Source of the DNA: Leptolyngbya sp. SIO4C5
GTDB lineage: Bacteria; Cyanobacteriota; Cyanobacteriia; Phormidesmidales; Phormidesmidaceae
Assembly: GCA_010671965.1 (NCBI GenBank)
Contig: JAAHIC010000064.1
Span: 1 to 12,115, forward strand
Reading direction: 5' to 3'
DNA length: 12,115 nt
The notes under the pieces were generated by a model, which did not search any database, was not told the DNA's origin, and was given only the letters and a program-made list of their open reading frames with translations. Of the stretch, positions 1 through 7,628 are shown one piece after another. How positions within the stretch are numbered: the first letter of the stretch is position 1; each line of letters begins with the position of its first letter. The position numbers were made by a program, and so were the translations under genes.

Positions 1-1346
1 TGTGGGGAGACATCAGCCTGGTAGCGAGCAAATAGCCCCAGTTGATTGATGGTGTCGCTGTAATTTTGAGTGCGATCGCCACTGAGCAAGTCAATATTGA
101 AATTATCGGCCTCGACGTGGCGATAATCCAGACCATAGGTGATATTTTGGTTGCTGGAAAATTGCCACGCATGTTGAATTTGCCCCCCCAGAGACATCTG
201 ATCGGTGCGGCTTTGGGAGGGTGACTCAAACGGATTATCGGCTACGGGATCGTTAAATGTTAGATCGACAAAATCGGCATACACCCGAGCCGTCAGCACA
301 GAATCACTACTCTGACTTAGCTGTGACTCATAGGTCAAATCAAGCAGCCAGTTTTCTGTATATTGGCTATCGTCGGTGGTCAGGCTGTTGAACCCGCCAG
401 AAATGCTGCCCGGTACTGGCACACCCCCCGGCACCCCTAAATCCTTACTGAGATACAGCAGCCCAAACCGCACCTGATTGCGATCGTCGATGTTACCCGT
501 AAGACTGAGGTTGACGTTGTTGTAGAGCACATCGGCATTGATGCGGGTTGCTTCGAAGTCAGTCGAGGTCAAGCTAAACGGAAAGTCGTTGTTCGCCGCC
601 GTGCGGTTGTAGCCAACTACCCAGCTCACGGCATCCGTTGCGCCCCGCACCTGCACCACCTGATTGTTGAAGCCATAGCTACCGACCGTAACGCCTGCTT
701 CTGCCTCAATTCCTGCTGCTGGCGATCGCCGAGTGATGATGTTAATCACACCGCCGATCGCATTCGAGCCATACAGCACCGAACCGCCACCGGGCAAGAC
801 TTCGATTTGCTCTACTGCATCCGTCGTGAAGTTGGATAAATCCACCCCGCCAAACGCCCCGACCTCGTTCAGCGGTCGCCCATTTAGCAAAATCAGCGTC
901 TGGGAGGTCACTCCCCCCCGAATAAACTGACCACTCAACGCCCCCAGGTGTCCTCCAGCGGTGCCTTCACTCAAAATACCGGGTAAGTAGCGCAACGCCT
1001 CATCGACGGTACGGGCACCCTGGGCTTCAAACTGCTGACGATTAATCACGTAGACTGGCTGGCTAGCTTCCCGCACCGTGCCTTCCCGCCGAAACGGTGT
1101 AAACACTGGCTGGTCTAGAATCTCACCAGTGACATTAATGCGTAAGGGCGGAGTCTCAGCTTCAGCAGCAGGCACCTCATCCACCGCATCCTGAGCTAAA
1201 CCCGGTGGTATGAGTACTCCTGAAGATGCGATCGCAACTACAGTGGCAATTTGGATACTTCGTGGCGTTAAGAGCAGTCTTTGCGGCCAGTTTGAAGATA
1301 GAGTTGACGGAGTTTGCTCCGATACATGAGATGAATCAATCATCAT
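1..1346 (-). CDS. TonB-dependent outer-membrane receptor, BtuB-like (N-terminal part; runs off the left edge)
   Basis: The minus strand is open from the ATG at 1346 to the window edge: 448 codons plus two bases. The protein starts MMIDSSHVSEQ and has a long polar N-region, a hydrophobic core near residues 31-47 and a likely signal-peptidase site after PPGLAQ. A VTGEILDQPVF segment may be the TonB box. A plug domain follows, with QPVYVINRQQFEAQGART, a TVDEALRYLPGI motif, FIRGG, LLNGRPLNEVG, VEQIEVLPGGGSVLYGSNA and IGGVINIITRR, all classic for the family. The rest is beta-barrel. Unlike the two receptors further right it has no AMIN domain, and the plug resembles BtuB/vitamin-B12-type receptors more than siderophore receptors. 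The substrate cannot be read from the sequence; cobalamin, a metal complex or a siderophore are all possible. Two adjacent ATGs (1346 and 1343) are available, with TTAGGAA upstream as a distant ribosome-binding site. It is divergent from the plus-strand locus. Confidence 0.93.
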   Translation of the reverse strand, partial: MMIDSSHVSEQTPSTLSSNWPQRLLLTPRSIQIATVVAIASSGVLIPPGLAQDAVDEVPAAEAETPPLRINVTGEILDQPVFTPFRREGTVREASQPVYVINRQQFEAQGARTVDEALRYLPGILSEGTAGGHLGALSGQFIRGGVTSQTLILLNGRPLNEVGAFGGVDLSNFTTDAVEQIEVLPGGGSVLYGSNAIGGVINIITRRSPAAGIEAEAGVTVGSYGFNNQVVQVRGATDAVSWVVGYNRTAANNDFPFSLTSTDFEATRINADVLYNNVNLSLTGNIDDRNQVRFGLLYLSKDLGVPGGVPVPGSISGGFNSLTTDDSQYTENWLLDLTYESQLSQSSDSVLTARVYADFVDLTFNDPVADNPFESPSQSRTDQMSLGGQIQHAWQFSSNQNITYGLDYRHVEADNFNIDLLSGDRTQNYSDTINQLGLFARYQADVSP

Positions 1347-1442
1347 TAGGCGAATCAATTCCTAAAGAAATTCCTGAAACGAAAAAGAGAAACGCAAACT
1401 TTTATAGTCGTCGCCACTTTGGTCGAGATATTTACAAAATTC

Positions 1443-1472
1443 AACGTTAGAACGTTTGAACGTTCTAACGTT
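1443..1472. promoter_or_regulatory. 30-bp near-perfect palindrome made of four AACGTT octamers; candidate operator
   Basis: Two 14-bp arms are exact inverted repeats around a central TG. The same DNA is also a direct repeat: AACGTT occurs at 1443, 1451, 1459 and 1467, one every 8 bp, separated by AG, TG and CT. Each AACGTT is itself a palindrome. The element ends about 97 bp upstream of the receptor start at 1346. A possible minus-strand -10 box TATAAA lies at 1406-1401, which would place the palindrome centre about 60 bp upstream of transcription start. No T-run follows on either strand and no gene ends beside it, so it looks like a regulator-binding site more than a terminator. The regulator is not identifiable; the sequence does not match the usual Fur or Zur box. 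Confidence 0.6.
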
Positions 1473-2209
1473 TTCAAACCAATGTGACTACCGCTATAAA
1501 TGCCTCTTAATTCCCAACTATTTGCTCGTTCAGTCGCAGCAAAAAGCAGCTAGCCGTGACCCAAGGCACTGAAATTGAGAAACAAAAGAGGAGCAAAACT
1601 GACGGCATCAGTTAGCACGACGTGTTCAAGATGTTGAAAGCTCGAATTGTGAACCATCTCAATCAAGATGGCGAGGAACATACCCTTACGGCATAGGAGC
1701 TACATCAGCCTCAAGAAAGCCGTATGCCCAGAACAATGTGGAGAAATTCCGGATGTAGCGCGATCGCAACCGATCCGCTCCTAAAGAGAACAATAACAAA
1801 GCGAATACTAAAACAGTCATCATCCGTACCTCGCAGATGTTTATGTAACGGGTTTACTAATCGGCGGGCATTCTGACTTACGCAATTTTGGATTTTGGAT
1901 TTTCGATTTTGGAATGGAGACGAATGACTCAATCTAAAATCGAAAATCGGCAATCTAAAATCGGCTTACAGTTGCGGGACAGCGGCAGATTTTCACTGCA
2001 CTTTCCCCGTTTCCTCTGGCGGCTGATCCCCGCTAGAACCGATAGGTTGTGTATGTTGAACCTTGCTAAATGCAAGTTATCTGTATCTAGAGCATTGCTC
2101 AGAACACCGTTATGTGTCTTGAGTCCCTCAATTTAAGATGCTATGCATTGTATCACCGAAAGAATATTGCGAAAGTCGAATTGTAGAGTCCTATAACTTA
2201 GATTGAGCG
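1473..2209. other. Gene-poor spacer with no intact gene recognised
   Basis: Between the palindrome and the peroxidase-like relic I find no open frame with a recognisable product or a convincing ribosome-binding site. Short open stretches exist on both strands but overlap each other and the interspersed repeat at 1883-1965. One stretch around 1622-1688 (plus strand, reading VFKMLKARIVNHLNQDGEE before a stop) looks protein-like and could be the remains of a gene, but I do not recognise a family. The region seems to be decayed or rearranged DNA. Confidence 0.5.
1883..1965. repeat. Interspersed A/T-rich inverted repeat of cyanobacterial type
   Basis: The left side repeats ATTTTGG/ATTTTCG units (1885-1910) and the right side repeats ATCTAAAATCG units (1932-1963). 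The block ATTTTCGATTTT at 1899-1910 is the exact reverse complement of 1936-1947, and pairing extends with a few more bases on each side, so the RNA or single-stranded DNA could fold into a hairpin with a loop of about 20 bases including GACGAATGACTC. Similar ATTTTGGATTTT...AAAATC elements are widely scattered between genes in filamentous cyanobacteria. No coding role is seen. Confidence 0.65.
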
Positions 2210-2347
2210 ATGTCAGCAACTGCTGATACATCTGGCCATCAATGGAATCTGCCCAATTGGACACCCAGACCCGTCGTGCCGGAGGACAATCCCATGAGTG
2301 AGGCCAAGGTTGAGGTCGGAGAAGCTGTGCGATCGCACAATCTCTAG
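2210..2347 (+). pseudogene. Relic resembling the N-terminus of an MbnH/MauG-like di-heme cytochrome c peroxidase
   Basis: A 45-codon frame starting at ATG 2210 reads through QWNLPNWTPRPVVPEDNPM and SEAKVEVG before diverging into EAVRSHNL and a stop at 2345-2347. Di-heme peroxidases of the MbnH/MauG group typically begin their mature part with a W-x-LP...P-x-VP-x-DNPMS-x-AKVELGR segment leading to LFYD-x-RLS and the first CxxCH haem site. Here the match stops just after VEVG and no CxxCH follows, so the gene is lost beyond this point. Divergence occurs about 10 bases before the perfect palindrome TGTGCGATCGCACA (2326-2339), which contains HIP1. There is no clear signal peptide in front. The identification rests on a short stretch recalled from the family, so it is tentative; a chance resemblance is the alternative. 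Confidence 0.42.
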
Positions 2348-2493
2348 GGGCTAGCAAAGCCGGACGGGTTTATTTCGTTTCAGCTTGTTTATGCTATGGG
2401 CCACCTAACCCCATCGGCATGGAGTTCTCTTTGGAAAAGATCCAAGAACAGTGGTTGTCATTGGAATAGTTTAGTAGGCATCTGCAAAGCCGA

Positions 2494-2517
2494 TATAATG
2501 ACAATATTTCTCATTAT
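2494..2517 (+). promoter_or_regulatory. Probable promoter with overlapping Fur-box-like inverted repeat, for the first AraC regulator
   Basis: A consensus -10 box TATAAT lies at 2494-2499, with a weak -35 candidate TTTAGT at 2470-2475 (18-bp spacing). Overlapping it is an inverted repeat, ATAATGA (2495-2501) and TCATTAT (2511-2517), separated by nine bases. The arms match the half-sites of bacterial Fur boxes, although the spacing is longer than in the classical 19-bp box. Placement over the -10 and probable start site fits a repressor operator that opens when iron is scarce. Binding by Fur is inferred, not shown. Confidence 0.5.
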
Positions 2518-2538
2518 GCTGACGTTGTTCCTGAGCCG

Positions 2539-3552
2539 ATGACGACCTTGAATCTCGCCCTCTCTGCCGACACTATTCCCACTATGCTGCAGGCATCGCA
2601 ACGGCAAACTGGGGGTACCTGTCAGGTTGTCGAGGCGGGTGAGCTGTTTTGGGATCTACAGCAGCCGTTCGGCATTTGGCAGAGTCGTTGCATCCAGGTC
2701 AGAGAAGGTCTGGATTTAGTGTTGACCCGAGCCGATTTGCAGCAAGCCGTAACTTTTGTCGAAAATATTGAAGAGTTGTCTACCTGGGCGATTCGGTTTT
2801 GCCTGGCGGGGCGCTCAGTACAGCGACTGCAGGGGCATAATGTCGAGATCACGCTGCATCGGGGGACCAACCTGATTGGCTTTATGTCAGGCCGAATTCA
2901 AACGACAACGGACTATGCGGCCAATCAAGTTGTAGAGATGCTGACTGTTGGTATTCGGCCAGAGCTATTTAAGGCGCTATTGTCATCTGATCAGCAGCGC
3001 CTCAATTTTGGGCAAACAATCGCCCTCCAAACATCAGAGTCCGAGATGCAGGTGACGGCAAACCAAACGACCCCGGCCATGCTGACGGTGCTTCACAAAA
3101 TCATGCATTGCCCCTATCAAGGTAGCTTGAAGCGCCTCTATTTAGAAGGCAAGACGTTAGAACTGATGGTGATGAAGCTGGCCCAGGTGCAGCAGTCGGC
3201 TTCACTGTCTCAAGCCCCATTGAAGCTAAAGGCGGATGATCTGGAGCGGTTATATCAGGCGCGTGACATCCTGATCAGCAATCTAGAATTTCCGCCTTCT
3301 CTCAGGCAGCTGGCCCAACAGACCGAAATGAATGACTTTAAGCTCAAGCGCGGTTTTCGCCAGGTGTTTGGCACGACGGTCTTTGGTTACTTGCATCAAT
3401 GTCGAATGGAAAAAGCCCAGTGGCTGCTAGAGCAAGGAGCCGATTCCGTTGCTCAGGTGGCGCAAACTGTGGGCTACGTTAGTCCGAGCCAATTTACTGC
3501 CGCGTTTAAGCGCCAATTTGGGGTAACGCCCAGAGCGTATAAGGCGCTGTAG
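2539..3552 (+). CDS. AraC-family transcriptional regulator, PchR-type
   Basis: The 337-residue protein has a poorly conserved N-terminal sensing half and a C-terminal AraC DNA-binding domain (about residues 235-337). The first helix-turn-helix is LRQLAQQTEMNDFKLKRGFR (255-274) and the second lies around AQVAQTVGYVSPSQFTAAFK (305-324), ending RQFGVTPRAY. The signature KLKRGFRQVFGTTVFGYL followed by RMEKAQWLL is characteristic of PchR, the pyochelin-responsive activator, and of its many cyanobacterial relatives beside siderophore receptors. By analogy it would bind a ferric siderophore or similar ligand in the cytoplasm and activate the receptor gene 132 bp downstream. The start at 2539 lacks a strong ribosome-binding site (only TGAG nearby), but it lies 22 bp after the Fur-like repeat and the N-terminus looks complete. 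The intergenic direct repeat at 3575-3604 is a plausible target. Confidence 0.9.
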   Translation: MTTLNLALSADTIPTMLQASQRQTGGTCQVVEAGELFWDLQQPFGIWQSRCIQVREGLDLVLTRADLQQAVTFVENIEELSTWAIRFCLAGRSVQRLQGHNVEITLHRGTNLIGFMSGRIQTTTDYAANQVVEMLTVGIRPELFKALLSSDQQRLNFGQTIALQTSESEMQVTANQTTPAMLTVLHKIMHCPYQGSLKRLYLEGKTLELMVMKLAQVQQSASLSQAPLKLKADDLERLYQARDILISNLEFPPSLRQLAQQTEMNDFKLKRGFRQVFGTTVFGYLHQCRMEKAQWLLEQGADSVAQVAQTVGYVSPSQFTAAFKRQFGVTPRAYKAL

Positions 3553-3574
3553 CGATCGCCCCATCTCGACAGAT

Positions 3575-3604
3575 AATCCGTTTAAGGACGAAAAAAATCC
3601 GTTT
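3575..3604 (+). promoter_or_regulatory. Direct repeat AATCCGTTT at 21-bp spacing; candidate AraC/PchR operator
   Basis: AATCCGTTT occurs at 3575-3583 and again at 3596-3604, exactly 21 bp apart, or two helical turns. AraC-family dimers usually bind direct repeats with this kind of phasing. The repeat lies between the PchR-type regulator gene and the receptor it should control, just upstream of a possible promoter: TAGTTT at 3610-3615 and TATAGT at 3633-3638, 17 bp apart. A 10-bp palindrome GCTTGCAAGC sits at 3616-3625. The CCGTTT core recurs before the second receptor at 9108-9113. Confidence 0.5.
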
Positions 3605-3672
3605 GGGGATAGTTTGCTTGCAAGCTATTGCGTATAGTTCTCAACTACAAGCGATACAAGCAGTCAACGTGT

Positions 3673-3678
3673 GGGGAG
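3673..3678 (+). promoter_or_regulatory. Ribosome-binding site that sets the first siderophore receptor start
   Basis: GGGGAG is followed by six bases (TTTAGA) and ATG at 3685. Almost the same leader, GTGTG-A-GGAGTTTAG plus one base and ATG, precedes the second receptor. This argues for ATG 3685 against the longer frame opening at TTG 3628, whose first 19 codons also lack signal-peptide character. Confidence 0.75.
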
Positions 3679-3684
3679 TTTAGA

Positions 3685-6210
3685 ATGAGCGGCTATCGAG
3701 CGATCTCACTGGGCGGAGTCATGGCTAGCCTAATAGTAGTTGAGGTGGCTCAGGCGGCGGTGATTCAGGTGGTGGCGGTGCAGCTAGTGCCAGCGCCCGA
3801 GGGGGTGATACTCCGGCTAGCGACCGCGGATGGGACCACGCCGCCCACTTTTGTCAGCCAATATGGCCGTACCTGGCAGGCCGATATCACCAATGCTCAA
3901 CTCGCTCCTGGCGTGGCCTTTGAGCAGACTGACCCCGCCCCAGGCATTGCTGAGATTTCCGTTGAGACGCTGGACGCCAATAGTGTACGGGTGCGGGTCA
4001 CGGGACGCGAGGCACTGCCCGTAGTGGCAATGGAGCCAGCGGAGACGGCGGCGATCGCCTTTGCCATTGGCTTACCGGATAGTGATAATGCTGCTACACC
4101 GTCACCCACTGCTGAAAATGAACCGACATCACCCTCCGTGGCCGACGACGGCGACGGCCTCCGCATCACCGTCACAGGAGAGCAAGCCGGCAGTGACTAT
4201 TTTGTGCCTAATGCTGGCACTGCCACCCGCACCGATACGCCGATCATGGAAACTCCGGCTGCGGTGCAGGTGATTCCCCGCGAGGTGCTGGACGATCAGC
4301 AGGTGATTGAACTGGACGATGCCCTACGCAACGTCAGCGGTGTGGTGGTCGATTCCAGCGAAGGGGCAGGCTTTCAGTACAGCCTTCGCGGCTTTCAGGG
4401 AGCGCGGCTGCTACGGGATGGCTTTAGCCTGTCGGCGTCAGATGCGCTCTCCCTGACTGGATTGCTGACGCTGCCGGAAACCGCCAATATCGAACAAATC
4501 GAAGTCTTGAAAGGGCCCGCTTCCATTCTCTATGGCGAAATTCAGCCCGGCGGCGTGATTAACCTGGTGACGGAGCAGCCAACTGCTGAGCCACTATATC
4601 AGGCAGAACTGCAGGTCGGGAGCCGCACTTTGATTCGCCCGCAGCTGGATTTCTCCAATCGCCTCACCGCTGATGGTCGCCTCCGCTATCGGCTGAATGC
4701 GCTGGTGTCGCGGCAGGATAGCTTTCGGGATTTTGATCAGGCGATTCAACGTAGCTTTATTGCTCCCGTGGTGACCTGGGACATCAGCGATCGCACCACC
4801 CTCGCCCTGGACTTTGAGTATTTTGACGATGAGCGCCCTAGTGATTCTGGCCTGCTGGCTTTTGGCGACGGCATCGTCGATGTGCCCCGCGATCGCGTTA
4901 TCGGTGAACCTGATGATATTGTTGAGCGAGACTTTTTTACCGGGGGCTATCGCTTAGAGCATGACTTTAGCGACAATTGGCAGCTTCGTAATGCCTTTCG
5001 CTACAGCAGTCAGGACTATAGCAGCGCCGCCTTTACCCCCGTGGCCTTTAACGAGGCGGTGGGCCTTGCCGTGCGCTTCAATACTGCCACCGAATGGTAC
5101 CAAAATTATTACGGGCTACAGACCGACGTAGTGGGTAGCTTTGCCACCGGCAGCATCGACCATACGGTGCTACTAGGCTTTGACCTGAGTCGCGATTTTA
5201 GCGACCTTAACGCCCGGGGTAATCTAAGAGCCCCCTCCCCCCTGAATGTTTTTGATCCCACCTATGGCACGGTGCCACGCTTGCCGTTTGACCAACTACC
5301 TAACGCCGCTCGTATCCAGGAAGTCACGACCACCCGCCTAGGCTTTTTTGCCCAAGATCAGATCGAGCTTTTTGAAGGGCTGAATCTCCTGGCTGGGCTG
5401 CGCTATGACACCGTGACTCAGGATGTAGACAATGCCCCCTCCCTCTTTTCCCGCACCGGTAGTGAGGCTGACCAAACCATCGATGCGGTGACGCCCCGCC
5501 TAGGCATCGTGTACCAACCTCTGCCCGAACTCTCGCTCTATGCCAGCTATTCACAATCGTTTACGCCCAATAGCGGCACCGATGTGGCGGGTGACTTACT
5601 GACCCCGGAGTCAGGGGAAGGGGTTGAGATCGGGATCAAAACCGAACTCTTCGACAGTCGCCTGATTGCCACCCTGGCCTACTTCGACATTACTCGTCAA
5701 AACGTCGCCACGGCTGACCCCAATGCCCCGCCCTTTCTTAATGCTTTAGTCGCCACCGGGGAGCAGCGCAGTCAGGGCGTCGAGCTCGATATTTTGGGCG
5801 AGATTTTGCCTGGCTGGAACATCGTAGCCAACTACGCCTATACCGATGCCCGCGTCACCGAAGACAACACCATTCCCACCGGCAATGGGTTAGCAGGCAT
5901 CCCTGAGCACAGTGCCAACGTGTGGACGACCTATACTCTGCAAGATGGGGATTTGGCCGGGCTCGGCTTTGGCTTTGGGTTGAACTACGTGAGCGATCGC
6001 CCTGGCGACCTTAACGATAGCTTTCAGCTCGATGACTATTTAATTACCAACGCTGCCATTTTTTACGAGCGTGACAACTGGGATCTGGCGCTAAATTTTC
6101 AGAACCTATTCGACACCAATTACATTCAGGGCATCCCGATTTCGCGCACCCGCGGCATTCAACCCGGCGAACCCTTAACCATCATCGGCTCCTTCTCCAT
6201 CCAGTTTTGA
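3685..6210 (+). CDS. TonB-dependent siderophore receptor with N-terminal AMIN domain (first copy)
   Basis: The 841-residue protein imports a ferric siderophore through the outer membrane, powered by TonB-ExbB-ExbD. A signal peptide (MSGYRAISLGGVMASLIVVE, cleaved near VAQA) is followed by an AMIN domain at about 25-130, thought to hold the protein near peptidoglycan or the periplasm and common in cyanobacterial receptors. An acidic Pro/Ser/Asp linker (132-158) leads to a likely TonB box LRITVTGEQ (159-167). The plug (about 185-297) shows ETPAAVQVIPREVL, ALRNVSGV, SLRGFQGARLLRDGF, IEQIEVLKGPASILYGEIQP and GGVINLV. The remainder is a 22-strand-type beta-barrel ending in aromatic-rich SFSIQF, the usual outer-membrane sorting end. 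The plug is of the FhuA/FecA hydroxamate-citrate superfamily; the siderophore itself is unknown. An MFS permease follows 134 bp later. It is paralogous to the receptor at 9187, with long stretches lining up. Confidence 0.95.
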   Translation: MSGYRAISLGGVMASLIVVEVAQAAVIQVVAVQLVPAPEGVILRLATADGTTPPTFVSQYGRTWQADITNAQLAPGVAFEQTDPAPGIAEISVETLDANSVRVRVTGREALPVVAMEPAETAAIAFAIGLPDSDNAATPSPTAENEPTSPSVADDGDGLRITVTGEQAGSDYFVPNAGTATRTDTPIMETPAAVQVIPREVLDDQQVIELDDALRNVSGVVVDSSEGAGFQYSLRGFQGARLLRDGFSLSASDALSLTGLLTLPETANIEQIEVLKGPASILYGEIQPGGVINLVTEQPTAEPLYQAELQVGSRTLIRPQLDFSNRLTADGRLRYRLNALVSRQDSFRDFDQAIQRSFIAPVVTWDISDRTTLALDFEYFDDERPSDSGLLAFGDGIVDVPRDRVIGEPDDIVERDFFTGGYRLEHDFSDNWQLRNAFRYSSQDYSSAAFTPVAFNEAVGLAVRFNTATEWYQNYYGLQTDVVGSFATGSIDHTVLLGFDLSRDFSDLNARGNLRAPSPLNVFDPTYGTVPRLPFDQLPNAARIQEVTTTRLGFFAQDQIELFEGLNLLAGLRYDTVTQDVDNAPSLFSRTGSEADQTIDAVTPRLGIVYQPLPELSLYASYSQSFTPNSGTDVAGDLLTPESGEGVEIGIKTELFDSRLIATLAYFDITRQNVATADPNAPPFLNALVATGEQRSQGVELDILGEILPGWNIVANYAYTDARVTEDNTIPTGNGLAGIPEHSANVWTTYTLQDGDLAGLGFGFGLNYVSDRPGDLNDSFQLDDYLITNAAIFYERDNWDLALNFQNLFDTNYIQGIPISRTRGIQPGEPLTIIGSFSIQF

Positions 6211-6290
6211 GGAATTGACAGAAGTAGGGGCGAGGCATTTTGTGAATAACGTTCTTGGATACTGCAAAAGGCGATTGCCAAAATGCTGCG

Positions 6291-6339
6291 CCCCTGCGCC
6301 CAATCCCCTGCGCCCAATCCCCAATCCCTATTCCCTATT
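6291..6339 (+). repeat. STRR heptanucleotide tandem repeat, seven units
   Basis: The 49 bases divide exactly into seven heptamers: CCCCTGC, GCCCAAT, CCCCTGC, GCCCAAT, CCCCAAT, CCCTATT, CCCTATT. This is the degenerate short tandemly repeated repetitive (STRR) type first described in filamentous cyanobacteria, where CCCCAAT-like units are common. It fills most of the spacer between the receptor and the permease and ends five bases before the chosen permease start, taking the place where a ribosome-binding site would be expected. Confidence 0.8.
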
Positions 6340-6344
6340 CACCG

Positions 6345-7628
6345 ATGCCCTCCAACATCCCTCGCCTGAAAAAATACGGGCTACTCGCCAGCCTGTACAT
6401 CTCCCAGTTTCTGCCATTCTGGTTTCTCTACGAAGCGCTGCCGGTGTTGCTGCGTCAGCAAGGTATGTCCCTCAAAGCCATCGGGCTGCTGCCGCTAGTG
6501 GCGATCGCCATGACGTTCAAATTTCTCTGGGCACCCCTCATTGATCGCTATAGTTTGGCTCGCTGGGGCCACTACCGGTTCTGGATTATTTTCTTTCAGC
6601 TTTGGGTGGTTGGCATCACCCTAATTTGCAGCCGCCTTGATTTGGCGACTCAACTGCCGATAATCCTAATCGGGCTGGCGCTAATGGGTACTGGCTGCGC
6701 TAGTCAGGACATTGCTACCGATGCGTTAGCCCTGCGGCTGCTGGCTCCCCATGAGCGCGGCCTGGGTAACACCGTGCAAGGAGTCGGGGGCTCTCTCGGT
6801 AAGATGATTGGCGGCGGCGGCATGTTGATCCTGCTCAGCCAGTGGGGTTGGCAACCCAGTTTGGGCACTTTAGCGGTGATCATGCTGCTGGCGCTGCTGC
6901 CCGTACTCTTTTATCGTGAGCCGCCACGAGCCGCCACTGACCCCGCGTTGACAAAGCCGCTGACCCCACGTAGTTATCTCGAAATCTTTTGGCAATTTTG
7001 TCGACAGCCGGAGATGCTGCTATGGCTGTTGATTTTGGGACTTTTCGCCGCGGCTCATAATCTTTCGATAACGATGTTTCGCCCCCTACTGGTGGATCAG
7101 GGGTTCACGCTGGCAGAGATTGGATCGCTGCTGGGAGTGGCGGGCACTGCGACAACCATGGTTGGGGCCTTGGCAGCAGGCATTGCCGTCACGCGCTGGG
7201 GACGCCGGCAATCGCTCCTTACGGCGGCTGGGCTAGCACTATTAGGAGTCTTGTCATACTTCTTGCCGACCTTTGGCCTTACTCAACTGCCCGTGCTGTA
7301 CGGCATTGTTGGCCTGGTCTTTTTCGCGTTGGGCATGGTGGGTACCACCAGCTTCACCATCATGATGGATAAAAGTCGTCCCGATATGGCTGGTACTGAC
7401 TACACTCTGCAAACTTCGTTTATCGGTATTGGAGGGATCATTGCCGCTGCGCTGAGTGGAGTATTGGCCCAGGCGATTGGGTATCGCGGCGTGTTTGTCG
7501 TGAGCGTTTTATTGCTCCTCATTTGCATTACGCTGATAGCACGCGGGTTCAAATCCACCCCCCTCCAACGGGCAGATCATCCGGCGGCGATCGCCCTTGC
7601 TCAGTCCCAAGACTCTCCCAAATCCTGA
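6345..7628 (+). CDS. MFS permease, RhtX/FptX-type siderophore transporter
   Basis: The protein has 427 residues from ATG 6345, with about twelve hydrophobic segments, as expected for the major facilitator superfamily. Inner-membrane RhtX (rhizobactin) and FptX (pyochelin) are single-protein importers that move ferric siderophore into the cytoplasm without an ABC system, and AmpG muropeptide permeases are relatives. Supporting motifs are KFLWAPLIDRYSLARWGHYR (59-78), which covers the MFS loop 2-3 signature, ASQDIATDALALRLL (119-133), and NTVQGVGGSLGKMIGGGG (142-159). The frame is open back to TTG 6255, but those 30 codons simply translate the STRR repeat and lack signal character, so I chose the ATG although no clear Shine-Dalgarno precedes it. 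Its stop overlaps the next start (TGATG at 7626-7630), indicating translational coupling. Placement after the receptor supports siderophore uptake over muropeptide recycling. Confidence 0.85.
   Translation: MPSNIPRLKKYGLLASLYISQFLPFWFLYEALPVLLRQQGMSLKAIGLLPLVAIAMTFKFLWAPLIDRYSLARWGHYRFWIIFFQLWVVGITLICSRLDLATQLPIILIGLALMGTGCASQDIATDALALRLLAPHERGLGNTVQGVGGSLGKMIGGGGMLILLSQWGWQPSLGTLAVIMLLALLPVLFYREPPRAATDPALTKPLTPRSYLEIFWQFCRQPEMLLWLLILGLFAAAHNLSITMFRPLLVDQGFTLAEIGSLLGVAGTATTMVGALAAGIAVTRWGRRQSLLTAAGLALLGVLSYFLPTFGLTQLPVLYGIVGLVFFALGMVGTTSFTIMMDKSRPDMAGTDYTLQTSFIGIGGIIAAALSGVLAQAIGYRGVFVVSVLLLLICITLIARGFKSTPLQRADHPAAIALAQSQDSPKS

Noticed and set aside
1226..1450. Short plus-strand open frame opposite the 5' end of the left receptor
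   Set aside because: It is antisense to a well-supported signal peptide and promoter region, runs into the palindrome and resembles no known protein.
1443..1472. Rho-independent terminator
   Set aside because: The hairpin is strong but A/T-rich in parts, lacks a following T-run, and no gene ends next to it.
1711..2136. Overlapping short open frames on both strands
   Set aside because: They run through the interspersed inverted repeat, overlap each other, and lack ribosome-binding sites and recognisable domains.
3628..3684. TTG start giving a 19-residue longer first siderophore receptor
   Set aside because: GGGGAG and ATG at 3685 give a proper ribosome-binding site and an immediate signal peptide; the extension overlaps the probable promoter.
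6291..6339. CRISPR array
   Set aside because: The units are 7 bp and contiguous with no spacers; this is an STRR.
6255..6344. TTG start giving a 30-residue longer permease
   Set aside because: The extra residues are a translation of the heptamer repeat and have no membrane or signal character.
7523..7627. Upstream extension of the sucrase/ferredoxin-like frame into the permease gene
   Set aside because: Similarity to the family starts only after ATG 7628; the upstream codons are an alternative frame of the permease C-terminus.
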